A stretch of DNA of 64,000 nucleotides. Origin: DASZIT01 sp963770635 (GTDB taxonomy: Bacteria; Actinomycetota; Acidimicrobiia; Acidimicrobiales; RAAP-2). Of the stretch, positions 8,455 to 17,225 are shown piece by piece; within the stretch, counting starts at the first letter, position 1; every line of letters begins with the position of its first letter. The stretch spans positions 62,001 to 126,000 of the forward strand of contig CAVYQI010000007.1 of NCBI GenBank assembly GCA_963770635.1. The letters run 5' to 3'. The notes under the pieces are model-generated. The model was not told the DNA's origin and did no database searches. It saw only the letters and a list, made by a program, of their open reading frames with translations. Made by a program: the position numbers and the translations under genes.

Positions 8455-8898
8455 CTAACCGGCTGTCGCGGAGGCGCTGCCGGACGGTGGGAGAGGCCTT
8501 CTGGGCTCTCGTGAGTACGTCCCTCCCCCGTCATCACCGATTCCCCTTGTGATCGCCTGACGTATCCACCAGCTCGCATAGGTCGAAAAACTGAAGCCCT
8601 TCTGCGTGTTGAAACGAAGAATCGCATCGACGAGGCCCCCTTCGCCCATCCGAATCAGCTTTCCCAGCCGGATCGCCGAATCCTCAGAACGACCCATTCC
8701 ATCGGTCCGCCGAACATACTTTTTCGCAACCGCGACAACGAGGTGCCGAGATGCGTCGAAGAGCTCCTTCCTTGCGGCCTCGTCGCCATGCTGCGCACGG
8801 GTTGCGAGATCGGAGATCCGAGTGCGATCAACGGGTGGATTCGCCCCAGCCACTCGCACGTACGCATCGACCCAACCGTCGTCGTCACCCTCCGTCAC
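8455..8898 (-). CDS. truncated sigma-70 factor fragment (region 2 only)
   Basis: A 147-residue product with the first half of a group 1/2 sigma-70 factor. ISDLATRAQHGDEAARKELFDASRHLVVAVAKKYV matches regions 1.2-2.1, and LVDAILRFNTQKGFSFSTYASWWIRQAITRGI matches regions 2.2-2.4, the -10-recognition helix with its conserved WWIRQAITR. Regions 3 and 4 are absent: after ITRGI the sequence becomes low-complexity (GDDGGGTYSREPRRPLPPSG) and stops, and only 122 bp separate it from the convergent secreted-protein gene. The family segment DLIQEGN is replaced by GKLIRMGEG. GTG 8898 is the likely start. It may be a remnant or a region-2-only factor that could compete for core polymerase. Confidence 0.6.
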   Translation of the reverse strand: MTEGDDDGWVDAYVRVAGANPPVDRTRISDLATRAQHGDEAARKELFDASRHLVVAVAKKYVRRTDGMGRSEDSAIRLGKLIRMGEGGLVDAILRFNTQKGFSFSTYASWWIRQAITRGIGDDGGGTYSREPRRPLPPSGSASATAG

Positions 8899-9201
8899 CC
8901 GTTTGAACCTACCGGTTTACGGGCGATCCAACAGTCGCCTCCCGCAGTGCAGATCACGGCATCAACCTCCGTCGGCACCCTGCCCCCGAACGCCGGCACT
9001 GGGTGCACCTCAGGCCGAGCGCAGTGGAGAGTGGCTCCGAGCGGGCTTCTCATGACGTGTTCCCGACCTGTCTCCCCTTCGCCGGGCTCGCCGTGACCCA
9101 GATCGCCGGCCCGGAGTAACACGCCCCTTAGAAGAAAGCCGTAGCTCAGCCGTCGGCGGGCGATCCCCGGGAACGAACGATCACCGCGATCTGGCGTCCT
9201 C
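8899..9201. other. intergenic region, nothing recognised
   Basis: A 303-bp stretch upstream of the sigma-70 fragment and downstream of the conserved hypothetical gene. Open frames here have no family resemblance and no ribosome-binding site. It presumably holds the promoter of the sigma fragment. No RNA gene or repeat was seen. Confidence 0.35.
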
Positions 9202-9843
9202 TTACTCCGGCAACGTGTACGAGTGCTCGAATTCGTCCTGAAGGACGGTTGCCACTCTGTCAGTGGTATCGACCACCAGCTCCGTGCCCAGAGTCCGGAC
9301 GCGGTAGACCCAGCCGTCGGGCAGCGCGAGTCGATCACCTAGCGTGAGGAGGCTCGCCTCGTCGGTGGTCGGATCCACGGCCGAGCAGTAGGCCTGCATC
9401 ACGTAGGCGAGCCCGTCGGGGGAAACCAGCTCGTATACGGGTTTACCAGAATCGAAGAAGAAAACGGCACCCCGATGTACATGTTTTTCGGTGTACGGGG
9501 AAGTCGACGGGTCGTTGCCAAGGTCGATGAGGGCCAAACGACGCACCTGCAGGCCGTTGAACTCGCGCATCACGGGCTCCAGAGTGTTCACCTTCTGTCC
9601 GATGCCGTCGATGACCCAGTGCCGAGGACCGTTGAGCTTGACCACCAAGGCACCGAGATCAGCCGCGATAGCCGAGACGTCGAGGCCGTCCCACAATTCT
9701 TGGGGACAGTCGTTTAAGAACTGGGTGCCAAACACCTCGGCCTCGAAGTGGCCATCGCGCGCGAATACCGCGATGACCTCGCCGTAGCGGACGCCACGTA
9801 CCTGGTCAATCAGCCTGGGGATGTCTCCTGCATCATCACTCAC
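9202..9843 (-). CDS. conserved hypothetical protein
   Basis: A 213-residue protein without an obvious signal peptide from the chosen start. It resembles a widespread uncharacterised family recalled from many bacteria and some fungi. The recognisable stretch is the C-terminal half: PRHWVIDGI, a beta-rich GKPVYELVSPDGLAYVMQAY segment, then SLLTLGDRLALPDGWVYRVRTL and the ending VLQDEFEHSYTL (family consensus near V-x-QDDL-x-N-Y). GTG 9843 is chosen because the residues upstream are arginine- and proline-rich without homology, and AAGGG lies nine bases before it. No catalytic motif can be pointed to. It is on the same strand as the P450 gene but 367 bp away. Confidence 0.6.
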   Translation of the reverse strand: MSDDAGDIPRLIDQVRGVRYGEVIAVFARDGHFEAEVFGTQFLNDCPQELWDGLDVSAIAADLGALVVKLNGPRHWVIDGIGQKVNTLEPVMREFNGLQVRRLALIDLGNDPSTSPYTEKHVHRGAVFFFDSGKPVYELVSPDGLAYVMQAYCSAVDPTTDEASLLTLGDRLALPDGWVYRVRTLGTELVVDTTDRVATVLQDEFEHSYTLPE

Positions 9844-10210
9844 CGTCTTGGGCCCTTCTCCTGCTCGTCTTTGGGGTGGACCAAAGATAGTAGGAGGGGC
9901 AGAGGGTCCTCTGGGGGCTCCTCGGCAACCCCATGAACCTTGTCCTCGACGCCGGCTCGGCGGGACGGTCTCCACGCCACTGCCCAATAAACACGACCCC
10001 TGGCGATACCGGACGGGCCGGACCCCGGTCTGCACGCTGCGGACCAGCCCCGTAGCCGGCAGTATTTCCCGATTCAAGCGCGGTCATCGCAGGCGGTCGA
10101 CCGTTATGCTCCCGACGGGGTGGCGACAATCGCCACGAAGCTCCCAGGGTTGCATGTCACTGCCGAAGCGGTTATCGGACCGTACCTGAACGGCACTTCG
10201 AGGGCGGGCC
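9844..10210. other. intergenic region, nothing recognised
   Basis: A 367-bp stretch between the P450 gene and the conserved hypothetical gene, both on the minus strand. The minus-strand frame stays open through most of it, but its residues are Arg/Pro/Gly-rich and show no family. It is probably the promoter region of the 9202-9843 gene; no terminator or RNA was recognised. Confidence 0.35.
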
Positions 10211-11431
10211 TTAGGAGGCTACGAGGTGCACTGGCAGTTCTTCGTGGCGGCGGACCATCAGGCTGTTTACCCACCTCGGCGGCCGCTGAGGATCAAGGTC
10301 GATCTCACTCGTTCGGGCGAGCAGAATACTGAGCACGTTCCTCGCCTCAAGCCGAGCAAGCGGCGCCCCAACACAGTGATGGATGCCTCGACCGAAGGCC
10401 ACATGTCGCCGCGGCGTCTCTCGAGTCAGGTCGATTGTTTCGGGGTGATCAAACATGGCGGGATCACGGTTGGCGGCACCCCAGAGCAGCAGGACCGTTG
10501 CTCCGGCCGGGATCTCCACACCACCGAGTGAGGTGTCATTCGGCACGTGGCGCATGTGATAGCGGAATGGTGGCTCCAACCTCAGGGCCTCTTCCACGAA
10601 CATCGGGATCAACTCAGGACTCTGACGAAGTTGGCTCTGGACCTCTTGATCTTCAGCCAGGATACGGACAGCATTCCCGATCAGGCTCGTAGTGGATTCA
10701 CCACCAGCGCTCAGCAACGTGTGGAGGATGACGACCGCCTGGACTTCGGAAAACGCCTGATTGTTGACACCTTCGGCTACGGCCCCGAGAAGGTCATGGG
10801 TCGGCCCGCGCATGGCGGCTGAGAGCTGAGGGGATACCCACTCCTCGATTTCACCTGTCCGGGTGATGTTGGCGACCAACTCCTCGTAGGACAGGGTCGA
10901 CCCCAGCATGGCGGTGCCGTCGAAGGCTGCATTCAACAACTGGTCGAGGTCACTGTTCTGGAATCCTATGAGTCGGCTGATCATCGTGATGGGTACGACG
11001 TTGCCGATGGCGGCCATGAAGTCCACAGATCCTTCGTTGAGGGCCTGGCCTACACAGTTCTCGGCGATCTCTATGACGTCGGGTTCCAAAGCAGCCATTC
11101 GCTTGGCGACAAGTTCAGGAAATACGGCTCCTCTGTGCAATGCGTGCATCGGTGGATCTGCCGTCGCCAGCGCTTGGACTCCGGCATCGCCGAAGGAGAG
11201 CCGACAAGGCATGCCCCGGGCGTCTCGATACAGGAGGCAGTTCAGATTTGACGAAAAGTCCTCCACCCGGCCAGCGGCTTCAGCGAGAAGTTCGAAGGTG
11301 GCCACCGTGAAGATCCCAGTGCCGGGTACTTCCCACACCGGCGCATCAGTCCGCAGCGCCTCATAGAAACCATAAGGCTCGTCGATTACGCCTGGATCGA
11401 GCAGGTACGTTCCCGAGATCGTTGGCGCCAT
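10211..11431 (-). CDS. cytochrome P450
   Basis: Soluble bacterial class I P450 monooxygenase of 406 residues; it would need a ferredoxin and a reductase that are not adjacent. All diagnostic motifs are present: the I-helix oxygen-activation motif AGGEST (242-247), the K-helix ExxR as EALR (281-284), and the heme loop FGRGIHHCVGAPLARLEA with axial Cys353. Length and the LARLEA ending fit actinobacterial P450s that hydroxylate terpenoid or steroid-like substrates, but the substrate cannot be read from sequence. The start at 11431 lacks a good ribosome-binding site, so the exact start is less sure. Monocistronic by position. Confidence 0.92.
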   Translation of the reverse strand: MAPTISGTYLLDPGVIDEPYGFYEALRTDAPVWEVPGTGIFTVATFELLAEAAGRVEDFSSNLNCLLYRDARGMPCRLSFGDAGVQALATADPPMHALHRGAVFPELVAKRMAALEPDVIEIAENCVGQALNEGSVDFMAAIGNVVPITMISRLIGFQNSDLDQLLNAAFDGTAMLGSTLSYEELVANITRTGEIEEWVSPQLSAAMRGPTHDLLGAVAEGVNNQAFSEVQAVVILHTLLSAGGESTTSLIGNAVRILAEDQEVQSQLRQSPELIPMFVEEALRLEPPFRYHMRHVPNDTSLGGVEIPAGATVLLLWGAANRDPAMFDHPETIDLTRETPRRHVAFGRGIHHCVGAPLARLEARNVLSILLARTSEIDLDPQRPPRWVNSLMVRRHEELPVHLVAS

Positions 11432-11544
11432 ACCGACAAGTTTGTCACTTCTCCCTTGGAGGTGACCCGACCGCCGGTGTCGTCAGCCGGTGGGACGCTG
11501 CGTCATGTCATGAGGGTAACTGCGGTAGATCACCCGGAAGGAGG

Positions 11545-12402
11545 TCAGGACCTGAAACTCTGAACCACCACCGCCATGTCCTCCTCCTGGTGACCGGCGT
11601 CGGCAACCGCCTGGAACTCCCGGTGCAGGGCATCCATCAGTTGATCATCGGTACCAATGGTGCGCATCGCCTCGGCGATCAGCGTCGAGTCCTTGGCTGC
11701 ACCGGCCAGGGTGAAGGCGGGCGGAAACTCCCCGTCGATCATCATCTTCCCCTTGAGTTGGCCGTAGGCGCAGTCCAGGGCGCCCCCGGAGATGGTGTCC
11801 AGGAAGATCTGAGGGTCGAGCCCGAGCCCGCGGGTGAGCGCTATCGATTGGGCGATGCCGCCAACCACCGAGAGCAGCCACGAATTAGCCGCCAGCTTCA
11901 GCCGGTGCCCGTCGCCCGGCTGCTCCCCGACCCACACCGTGCGAGCCCCGATGGCGTCGAACACCGGCGTGACCGCCTCCCGCAGTTTCTCCGGCGCACC
12001 GGCCAGGACGGTCAGCGTGCCGGTCTCCGCCGGCTGCCGGGTTCCGAGCACCGGGGCATCGACGAACCCGATTCCACGCCGCTTGGCCTGCTCGGCCAGC
12101 CGGGCGGTGCCGTCGAGCCCGACGGTTGCGCACTGGACCCAGATGGCGCTCGATTCGGCCGCGGGGAGGGCGACGTCCATCACCTGGGCGGCGGCGTCGG
12201 CATCGAACAGCATGGTCAGGATCACGTCCGCCCTCGCCACCGCCGGGGCGATTTCCCCGGCCACGATGGCCCCGAACTTCCCGAGTGGGAGAGCCTTGTC
12301 TTTGGTCCGGTTCCATACCGTCACCTTCAATCCTGCGTTCAGCAGGCTGTGGGCTATCCCGGATCCCATGATGCCGGTCCCCAACACGGTTACCTCGGTC
12401 AC
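11545..12402 (-). CDS. NAD(P)-dependent 3-hydroxyisobutyrate dehydrogenase-like oxidoreductase
   Basis: Beta-hydroxyacid dehydrogenase-family enzyme of 285 residues that oxidises or reduces a small hydroxy acid with NAD(P). The N-terminal Rossmann segment VTVLGTGIMGSGIAHSLL (GxGxMG) is at residues 4-20, WNRTKDKA follows the second strand, the substrate-binding stretch is VDAPVLGTRQPAETGTL (family DAPVSG), and the catalytic-lysine region is KLAANSWLLS. GTG 12402 is preferred: GGGAGG precedes it and the length then matches the family. It is divergent from the DGPF/YCII gene at 12593. The Asn/Arg pattern after strand 2 leans toward NADPH, which is an inference. Confidence 0.87.
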   Translation of the reverse strand: MTEVTVLGTGIMGSGIAHSLLNAGLKVTVWNRTKDKALPLGKFGAIVAGEIAPAVARADVILTMLFDADAAAQVMDVALPAAESSAIWVQCATVGLDGTARLAEQAKRRGIGFVDAPVLGTRQPAETGTLTVLAGAPEKLREAVTPVFDAIGARTVWVGEQPGDGHRLKLAANSWLLSVVGGIAQSIALTRGLGLDPQIFLDTISGGALDCAYGQLKGKMMIDGEFPPAFTLAGAAKDSTLIAEAMRTIGTDDQLMDALHREFQAVADAGHQEEDMAVVVQSFRS

Positions 12403-12592
12403 CTGGTCCTCCCGTCCTCGTGGTTCCGGCGATCGACCGGTTCCCCCTGCGGATACCCCTCCGGGCACGTCCCCACACCTGGTAGGCATGCCGGCAAGGG
12501 ATTCCTGTCGTAGATGTCGATTTCGAGGTACCCCGTTCGAAGTGTCCGTGGAGGATCGGCACTCCGCCGTCTCCGACTGGGAGGAGAAGGTC

Positions 12593-12949
12593 ATGAAGCA
12601 GTATCTGTTGTCGGTCCACATGGTCGAGGGCCAGGCGCCCCCAGCGCCTGAAGAGATGCAACCCCGCTACGACTCGGTCGACGCCTTCAACCGGGAGTTG
12701 CAGGACAAGGGGGCCTGGGTGTTCGCCGGTGGCCTCCACCCGCCCGACACCGCCACCGTGGTCAGCATCAAGGACGGCGAGGTCCTCACCACCGACGGTC
12801 CGTTTGCCGAGACCAAGGAGCAGCTGGGCGGATTCTGGATCGTCGAAGCTGAGGATCTCGACGCCGCCCTGGCATGGGCGGAGAAGGGGAGCCAGGCCTG
12901 CGGTGCGCCGGTCGAAGTTCGCCCGTTCCAAGAGCTCCCCGAGGGCTAG
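12593..12949 (+). CDS. YCII-family (DGPF-domain) protein
   Basis: Small 118-residue protein of the YCII/DGPF family, a ferredoxin-like fold related to chlorite dismutase-type alpha/beta barrels. The signature TTDGPFAETKEQLGGFWIVE is at about residues 65-84. Start ATG 12593 has GAGGAGAAGG immediately upstream. It sits 9 bp before a sigma-factor gene with the ECF42 C-terminal extension; DGPF proteins are the known genomic partners of ECF42 sigma factors. The partner is broken here, so this protein may now be an orphan. Its biochemical role is unknown. Confidence 0.88.
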   Translation: MKQYLLSVHMVEGQAPPAPEEMQPRYDSVDAFNRELQDKGAWVFAGGLHPPDTATVVSIKDGEVLTTDGPFAETKEQLGGFWIVEAEDLDAALAWAEKGSQACGAPVEVRPFQELPEG

Positions 12950-12958
12950 AACTCTTCG

Positions 12959-14170
12959 GTGCCGTTCGACGTCGACGAGATCTTCCGACAGGAGTACGGA
13001 CGCTCGGTGGCCACCCTGGTCCGCTCCTTCGGTGACATCGACGTTGCCGAAGAAGCCGTGCAGGAGGCCTTCCTGGTCGCCATCGAACGTTGGCCGGTGA
13101 CCGGCCTCCCGCCGAGCCCGGGCGGGTGGATCACCACCACTGCCCGGAATCGAGCCATCGACCGTCTACGACGCGAAGCCTCCCGCCATGACCGCCATGC
13201 CCAAGCCGCCCTCCTCCACGAAAGCCAGCAGCCGCCGGAGGCGGTGGGTCCGGTGATCGACGACCGACTCCGGCTGATCTTCACCTGCTGCCACCCGTCG
13301 CTGGCCCCCGGCGCCCAGGTGGCGTTGACCCTGCGATTGCTGGGCGGTCTCCAGGTCCCGGAGATCGCCCGGGCCTTCCTGGTCCCGGAGCCGACCATGG
13401 CCCAACGGGTGGTCCGGGCCAAGCGGAAGATCAGTGCCGCCCGCATCCCGTATCGCGTCCCTGAGGATGCCGAGCTCCCCGACCGGCTCCGGGCGGTGCT
13501 GACCGTGATCTACCTGGTGTTCAACGAGGGCTATTCCGCTTCGGTCGGCGATACGCTGGTCCGGGAGGAGCTGTGTGACGAGGCCATCTGACTCGGGCGA
13601 CTGCTGGCCGAGCTGATGCCCGATGAACCCGAAGTGGTCGGGTTGCTGGCCCTGATGCTGCTGACCCACTCCCGTCGCCATGCCCGGTCGGCTCCGGATG
13701 GGTCGCTGGTGCTGCTGCCGGATCAGGATCGGTCACTCTGGGATCGGGCGCTGGTCGAGGAAGGACAAGCGCTGGTCCGGATGTCCCTCCGGCGCAACCG
13801 CCCGGCCCCTATCAGATTCAGGCGGCCACCAATGCTGTTCATAGCGACGCGTCCACGGCATCGGAACCGACTGGGCCCAGATCCTCGAGCTCTATGACCA
13901 GCTGATGGACCATGCCCCTACCCCGGTCGTCGCCCTCAATCGGGCGGTGGCGTTGGCCGAGGTGGTCGGGCCCGCCGAGGCGCTGGAGGCGATCGACGGT
14001 CTCGACCTGGATGGCTACCACTTGTTTCACGCCGCCCGGGCCGACTTCCTCCTGCGGCTCGGTCGGTCTGCCGATGCCGCCTCGGCTACCGCGCCGCGCT
14101 GGCCGTCGCCACCAACGACGCCGAGCGGACGTTCCTCGAGCAACGCCGGCAAGCTGTCACCGATCGCTGA
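12959..14170 (+). pseudogene. ECF42-type sigma factor with TPR-like extension, disrupted
   Basis: RNA polymerase extracytoplasmic-function sigma factor of the long ECF42 kind. Sigma regions 2 and 4 are intact from GTG 12959 (AEEAVQEAFLVAIERWP; LLGGLQVPEIARAFLVPEPT). The large C-terminal extension follows (LVFNEGYSA, then LLAELMPDEPEVVGLLALML, RNRPAP, PTPVVALNRAVALAEV, GYHLFHAARADFLLRLGR). An in-frame TGA at 13589-13591 replaces the arginine codon expected in EAIRLGRLL, and indels near 13807, 13853 and 14087 shift the frame; the original stop would be 14168-14170. The sigma domains could still be made as a 210-residue product lacking the regulatory extension. Confidence 0.85.
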
Positions 14171-14193
14171 TGATCATCGCCCCCGGGCGGAGG

Positions 14194-14865
14194 CTAGAAG
14201 ACACGAAGAACCTCGGGATCGCCGCGTTCGTGGCGAGCGAAGGTCCGCATAACCGCGACATCACCCGACCGGGCTCGAGCAAGCTCGAGGAAGACGGCGA
14301 AGGTCACAGAAGCAACACTATCGGGCATCACGATTTCTGTGTCCACGCTGACGGCCAGGTCATCGGCATGGACGGCGAGTTCAACCACCCGGGTGCGTAG
14401 GTAGTCCGACAGGTACGTTGCTCCACCTTCAATACGCCAGACGGGGACCAGTCGGGTCATCGGTAATCCGGCCAACGCCGGTCCAAGCCTCGTGACCAGC
14501 GCTTCAAACTTGCCGACGACCGCGGCCGGACCTTGTCCGGCCAGCTCGGCGGCGTGAGCCCGGATCGCGACATTGAATTCGTCTTGGAGCTGTGCGGGGT
14601 TATCGACTCGATTGAGTCCATAGAAGGTAGTGAGGCTATCCACCCTCGGGTAGGTCGCCTCCGGCTTCTCGAGCGCCGATTCGAACAGTCGGATCGCCGA
14701 ATACAGATGGGCCGCCAGGGCACCGACGGTAAATCCTTCGAGGGCACTCTCGGATGTCCACCCATCGGCGACCGCGTCGGAGCCGACTACCTCCAGAACC
14801 ATACGGCAGGCGCAGAAGAAGGCGTCGGTGAGATCATCGCCAAATGCCGGTTGGGTGGAGGTCAT
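14194..14865 (-). CDS. maleylpyruvate isomerase family (mycothiol-dependent-like) protein
   Basis: A 223-residue DinB-superfamily protein of the MDMPI type. The N-terminal helices (DDLTDAFFCACRMVLEVV), the motif LEGFTVGALAAHLYSAIRLFESAL with the family histidine in AAHL, and VVELAVHADDLAVSV with a second metal-site histidine are visible. In characterised members three such positions bind a divalent metal and mycothiol is the cosubstrate; the reaction here is unknown. ATG 14865 has AAGGAG six bases upstream. It is convergent with the broken ECF42 gene (23-bp gap). The upstream LON-domain gene is on the same strand with an 88-bp gap. Confidence 0.82.
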   Translation of the reverse strand: MTSTQPAFGDDLTDAFFCACRMVLEVVGSDAVADGWTSESALEGFTVGALAAHLYSAIRLFESALEKPEATYPRVDSLTTFYGLNRVDNPAQLQDEFNVAIRAHAAELAGQGPAAVVGKFEALVTRLGPALAGLPMTRLVPVWRIEGGATYLSDYLRTRVVELAVHADDLAVSVDTEIVMPDSVASVTFAVFLELARARSGDVAVMRTFARHERGDPEVLRVF

Positions 14866-14953
14866 GGGAATCTCCTTCTCCGCGAATTCCCGGATTCCAG
14901 CATCTCCGCTGCGTTTGTGGCATCCAGGTGCCAAGCATCATCCGGGCGTCGGG

Positions 14954-15595
14954 TCACCCTCCCCCGCTTGCCAGCAACCGCTCCACGTCGTCGGCGGTGG
15001 CCTCGACCAGATCGACCAGCAGCGACACCCGCGCCCTCGGGTCGTCGGTTTCCAACAGGCGCTGCGAGTCCAGCGCACCGCAGGGCGCCAATTGACAGAG
15101 CTGCCACAACTGATCCTCCGGGCCTCCATCCGGACCCTCATCGAAGGGCATCGGAGGGGCAGCTCCCAGCTCCGAGAGCAGCCCTCGGCAACGCCGGACC
15201 GCGGTCTCCGCGGTTTGGACATCCGCCGTCGACAGTGGCGGGGTGACCGGGACATCAGGGATCTGGGTGACCGCGGCCACCGGGTAGGGATCTTCGTCTA
15301 GCCATTCGACCACCCGGAACCGACCACCGCCCCGGGCGAGGAGGAGCCGACGGCCGTCCTCGAAGGTCGAGGAGTCGACGATATGGGCGACGGTGCCGAC
15401 ACCCACCCGATGGTCTCCGCCGCCGACCTCCGACCCCCGATCGATGAGGACCACCCCGAACTGACGATCGTCGGCCAGACAGTCGGCGGCCAGCGCCCGA
15501 TATCGGGGCTCAAAGACATGCAACGGCAACATGGCCCACGGGAACAGCACCGCCGAGAGCGGGAACATCGGGAGCCGACGCACCGATTCGGGCAT
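14954..15595 (-). CDS. LON substrate-binding-domain protein
   Basis: A 213-residue stand-alone LON N-terminal (ASKHA-independent, PUA-like) domain protein without the ATPase and protease parts of Lon. The opening RRLPMFPLSAVLFPWAMLPLHVFEPRYRAL is diagnostic, followed by FGVVLIDRGSEVGGGD, VGTVAHIVDSSTFEDGR and VEWLDEDPYPVA. Such proteins are common in actinobacteria and are thought to bind peptides or act as adaptors; no activity is established. ATG 15595 is chosen; an ATG nine codons later (RRLPMFPL) is the alternative. It runs in the same direction as the DUF427 gene 55 bp upstream. Confidence 0.85.
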   Translation of the reverse strand: MPESVRRLPMFPLSAVLFPWAMLPLHVFEPRYRALAADCLADDRQFGVVLIDRGSEVGGGDHRVGVGTVAHIVDSSTFEDGRRLLLARGGGRFRVVEWLDEDPYPVAAVTQIPDVPVTPPLSTADVQTAETAVRRCRGLLSELGAAPPMPFDEGPDGGPEDQLWQLCQLAPCGALDSQRLLETDDPRARVSLLVDLVEATADDVERLLASGGG

Positions 15596-15650
15596 CGCGA
15601 GACTCTGCCACGCGCCGGTGGCACCCGCCACCTCGCCGGACCGTCCGGCC

Positions 15651-16415
15651 TTACGAGAAGTGGGTGGCGGGCCGGGCCGAGGGTTGGCCGTCGACCGAGA
15701 TATCGACCTTCTCGTTGTAGAAGGCGACCAGTCCGGCGATGGGCAGGAGTTGGCGGGTGGGGAAGTCGTAAGCCCAGGCGAGATCGGGGACTTCCCGGTC
15801 CCCGAGGCGGACCGACCAATAGGCGCTGGTCTGCCCCTTGTAGGGGCAGGACGTGACGGTGTCGCTCGGGACCAGAAACTCGAAGTGCACTTCCGTGCGA
15901 TTGAAGTAGTACCGGGTGGGCAGGCCGGTCTCGAAAACCATCACCGTGGAGGACGACCGGGCGAGCTCGACACCGTCGAGTCCGACCGTGACCGTGCGGG
16001 TCGAGCGAACCGCGTCGACCCACGAATAGGGATCGCGGGGGTGCACGAACACCTCCTCGTCCTCCTCGAACCAGCTGTCGAAAGCCGCCCAGTCGAAGCG
16101 GACCCTGCCATTGAGGCCGTCGACCTTCGAGTCGGTGTAGAGATGGGCCACCCCCGGGCGCTCATGGTCATCGACTTGGAGCCCGTAGCGCTTGGCTGTC
16201 CCCCGTTGCAGGTGCTCCTCGTGCTGTTCGTCGACCAGGAAACTGGCGTCGATGTCAGCCATCGGGATGTAGTACTGCGGAAAGTAGGGCAGCTCCCACA
16301 CGTAGACGGCCCCGGTGGTGTCGATGACGACGCGGTGCCCGAGGACGGCTCGAATCCGTCGGGGAACCGGCTCCACATGGTTCACCGGGACGATGGTCTT
16401 CGGGTAGTCGCTCAC
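15651..16415 (-). CDS. DUF427 domain protein (tandem domains)
   Basis: A 254-residue protein with two DUF427 domains. The second is the clearest: VTVGLDGVELARSSSTVMVFETGLPTRYYF, then VHFEFLVPSDTVTSCPYKGQTSAYWSVRLG and a DLAWAYDFPTRQLLPIAGLVAFYNEKVDISVDG ending. The first is a degenerate copy (VVIDTTGAVYVWELPYFPQYYIP). The SCPYKG.T.YW segment is the conserved part of this small beta-sandwich family, whose function is not established although it is widespread in actinobacteria. ATG 16415 is preceded by a GGAG-like tract. Probably co-transcribed with the LON-domain gene downstream. Confidence 0.87.
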   Translation of the reverse strand: MSDYPKTIVPVNHVEPVPRRIRAVLGHRVVIDTTGAVYVWELPYFPQYYIPMADIDASFLVDEQHEEHLQRGTAKRYGLQVDDHERPGVAHLYTDSKVDGLNGRVRFDWAAFDSWFEEDEEVFVHPRDPYSWVDAVRSTRTVTVGLDGVELARSSSTVMVFETGLPTRYYFNRTEVHFEFLVPSDTVTSCPYKGQTSAYWSVRLGDREVPDLAWAYDFPTRQLLPIAGLVAFYNEKVDISVDGQPSARPATHFS

Positions 16416-16613
16416 GATTGTCTCCTCGGGCTCGGCCCCACCGTCGTAAGGGGTTGGATCTCATGGTAGGCACCAAGGCGGCCGGCCGAGCCATCCGGCC
16501 GGCGCACCGGAAGCAGCCGTTCCGGGGTTCGGAAATTGGAAGATCCCCAGTAGGCTCACAGTCCACGCCCTCGCGGGAGCGGCGTGGTCGCACGCCGGAC
16601 GGAGGAGGGACCG

Positions 16614-17120
16614 ATGACGAGCACCGACCTGCTGGTGGACGCCTTCGAGAGGATCCGCGACGCGGTGCACCCGGCGGTCAACGGCCTGTCGCTCGACGAG
16701 TTGGCCTTCCGCCCGGACGCCGAGTCCAACTCCATCGCCTGGTTGGTATGGCATCTCACCCGAATCCAGGATGACCGCGTCGCCGGGCTCGACGACAGCG
16801 ACCAGGTGTGGACGGCCCAAGGCTGGGCCGAGCGGTTCGCGCTTCCCCTCGACCCCCTCGACACCGGCTACGGCCACGACCCGGCCACGGTGGCAGCGGT
16901 CGTCGCTGACGCCCGATCTCTACTCGGCTACTTCGAGGACGTCCACGGCAAGACACTCGGGTTCGTGCGCTCGCTTACCGAAGTCGACCTCGCCCGGGTG
17001 GTGGACCGAACCTGGGATCCCCCCGAGACGGTGAGTACCCGCCTGGTGGCCGTCATCGTCGACGACCTCCAGCACGTCGGCCAGGCCGCCTATGTCCGCG
17101 GCATCATCCAGCGCCGGTAA
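16614..17120 (+). CDS. DinB-family (DUF664) protein
   Basis: A 168-residue four-helix-bundle protein of the DinB superfamily. The conserved pieces are LSLDELAFRPDAESNSIAWLVWHLTRIQDDRVAGL (first metal histidine in WHLTR), a middle segment VWTAQGWAERF, and the C-terminal DDLQHVGQAAYVRGII with the last histidine. In the family three histidines coordinate a metal; thiol-dependent transferase activity has been shown only for a few members. ATG 16614 has GGAGGGACCG directly upstream. The gene is monocistronic, convergent with the alcohol dehydrogenase gene ending at 17226. Confidence 0.85.
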   Translation: MTSTDLLVDAFERIRDAVHPAVNGLSLDELAFRPDAESNSIAWLVWHLTRIQDDRVAGLDDSDQVWTAQGWAERFALPLDPLDTGYGHDPATVAAVVADARSLLGYFEDVHGKTLGFVRSLTEVDLARVVDRTWDPPETVSTRLVAVIVDDLQHVGQAAYVRGIIQRR

Positions 17121-17225
17121 GCCCTCCTGGGCCCAATGCCGCGGCGCAGCGTGAAGGCACGGGGTATCGGCTCTGGAAGCAGATTCTGATGAAGCGTGCT
17201 GCTCGCGCCGCAGGACCGCGCGAAA

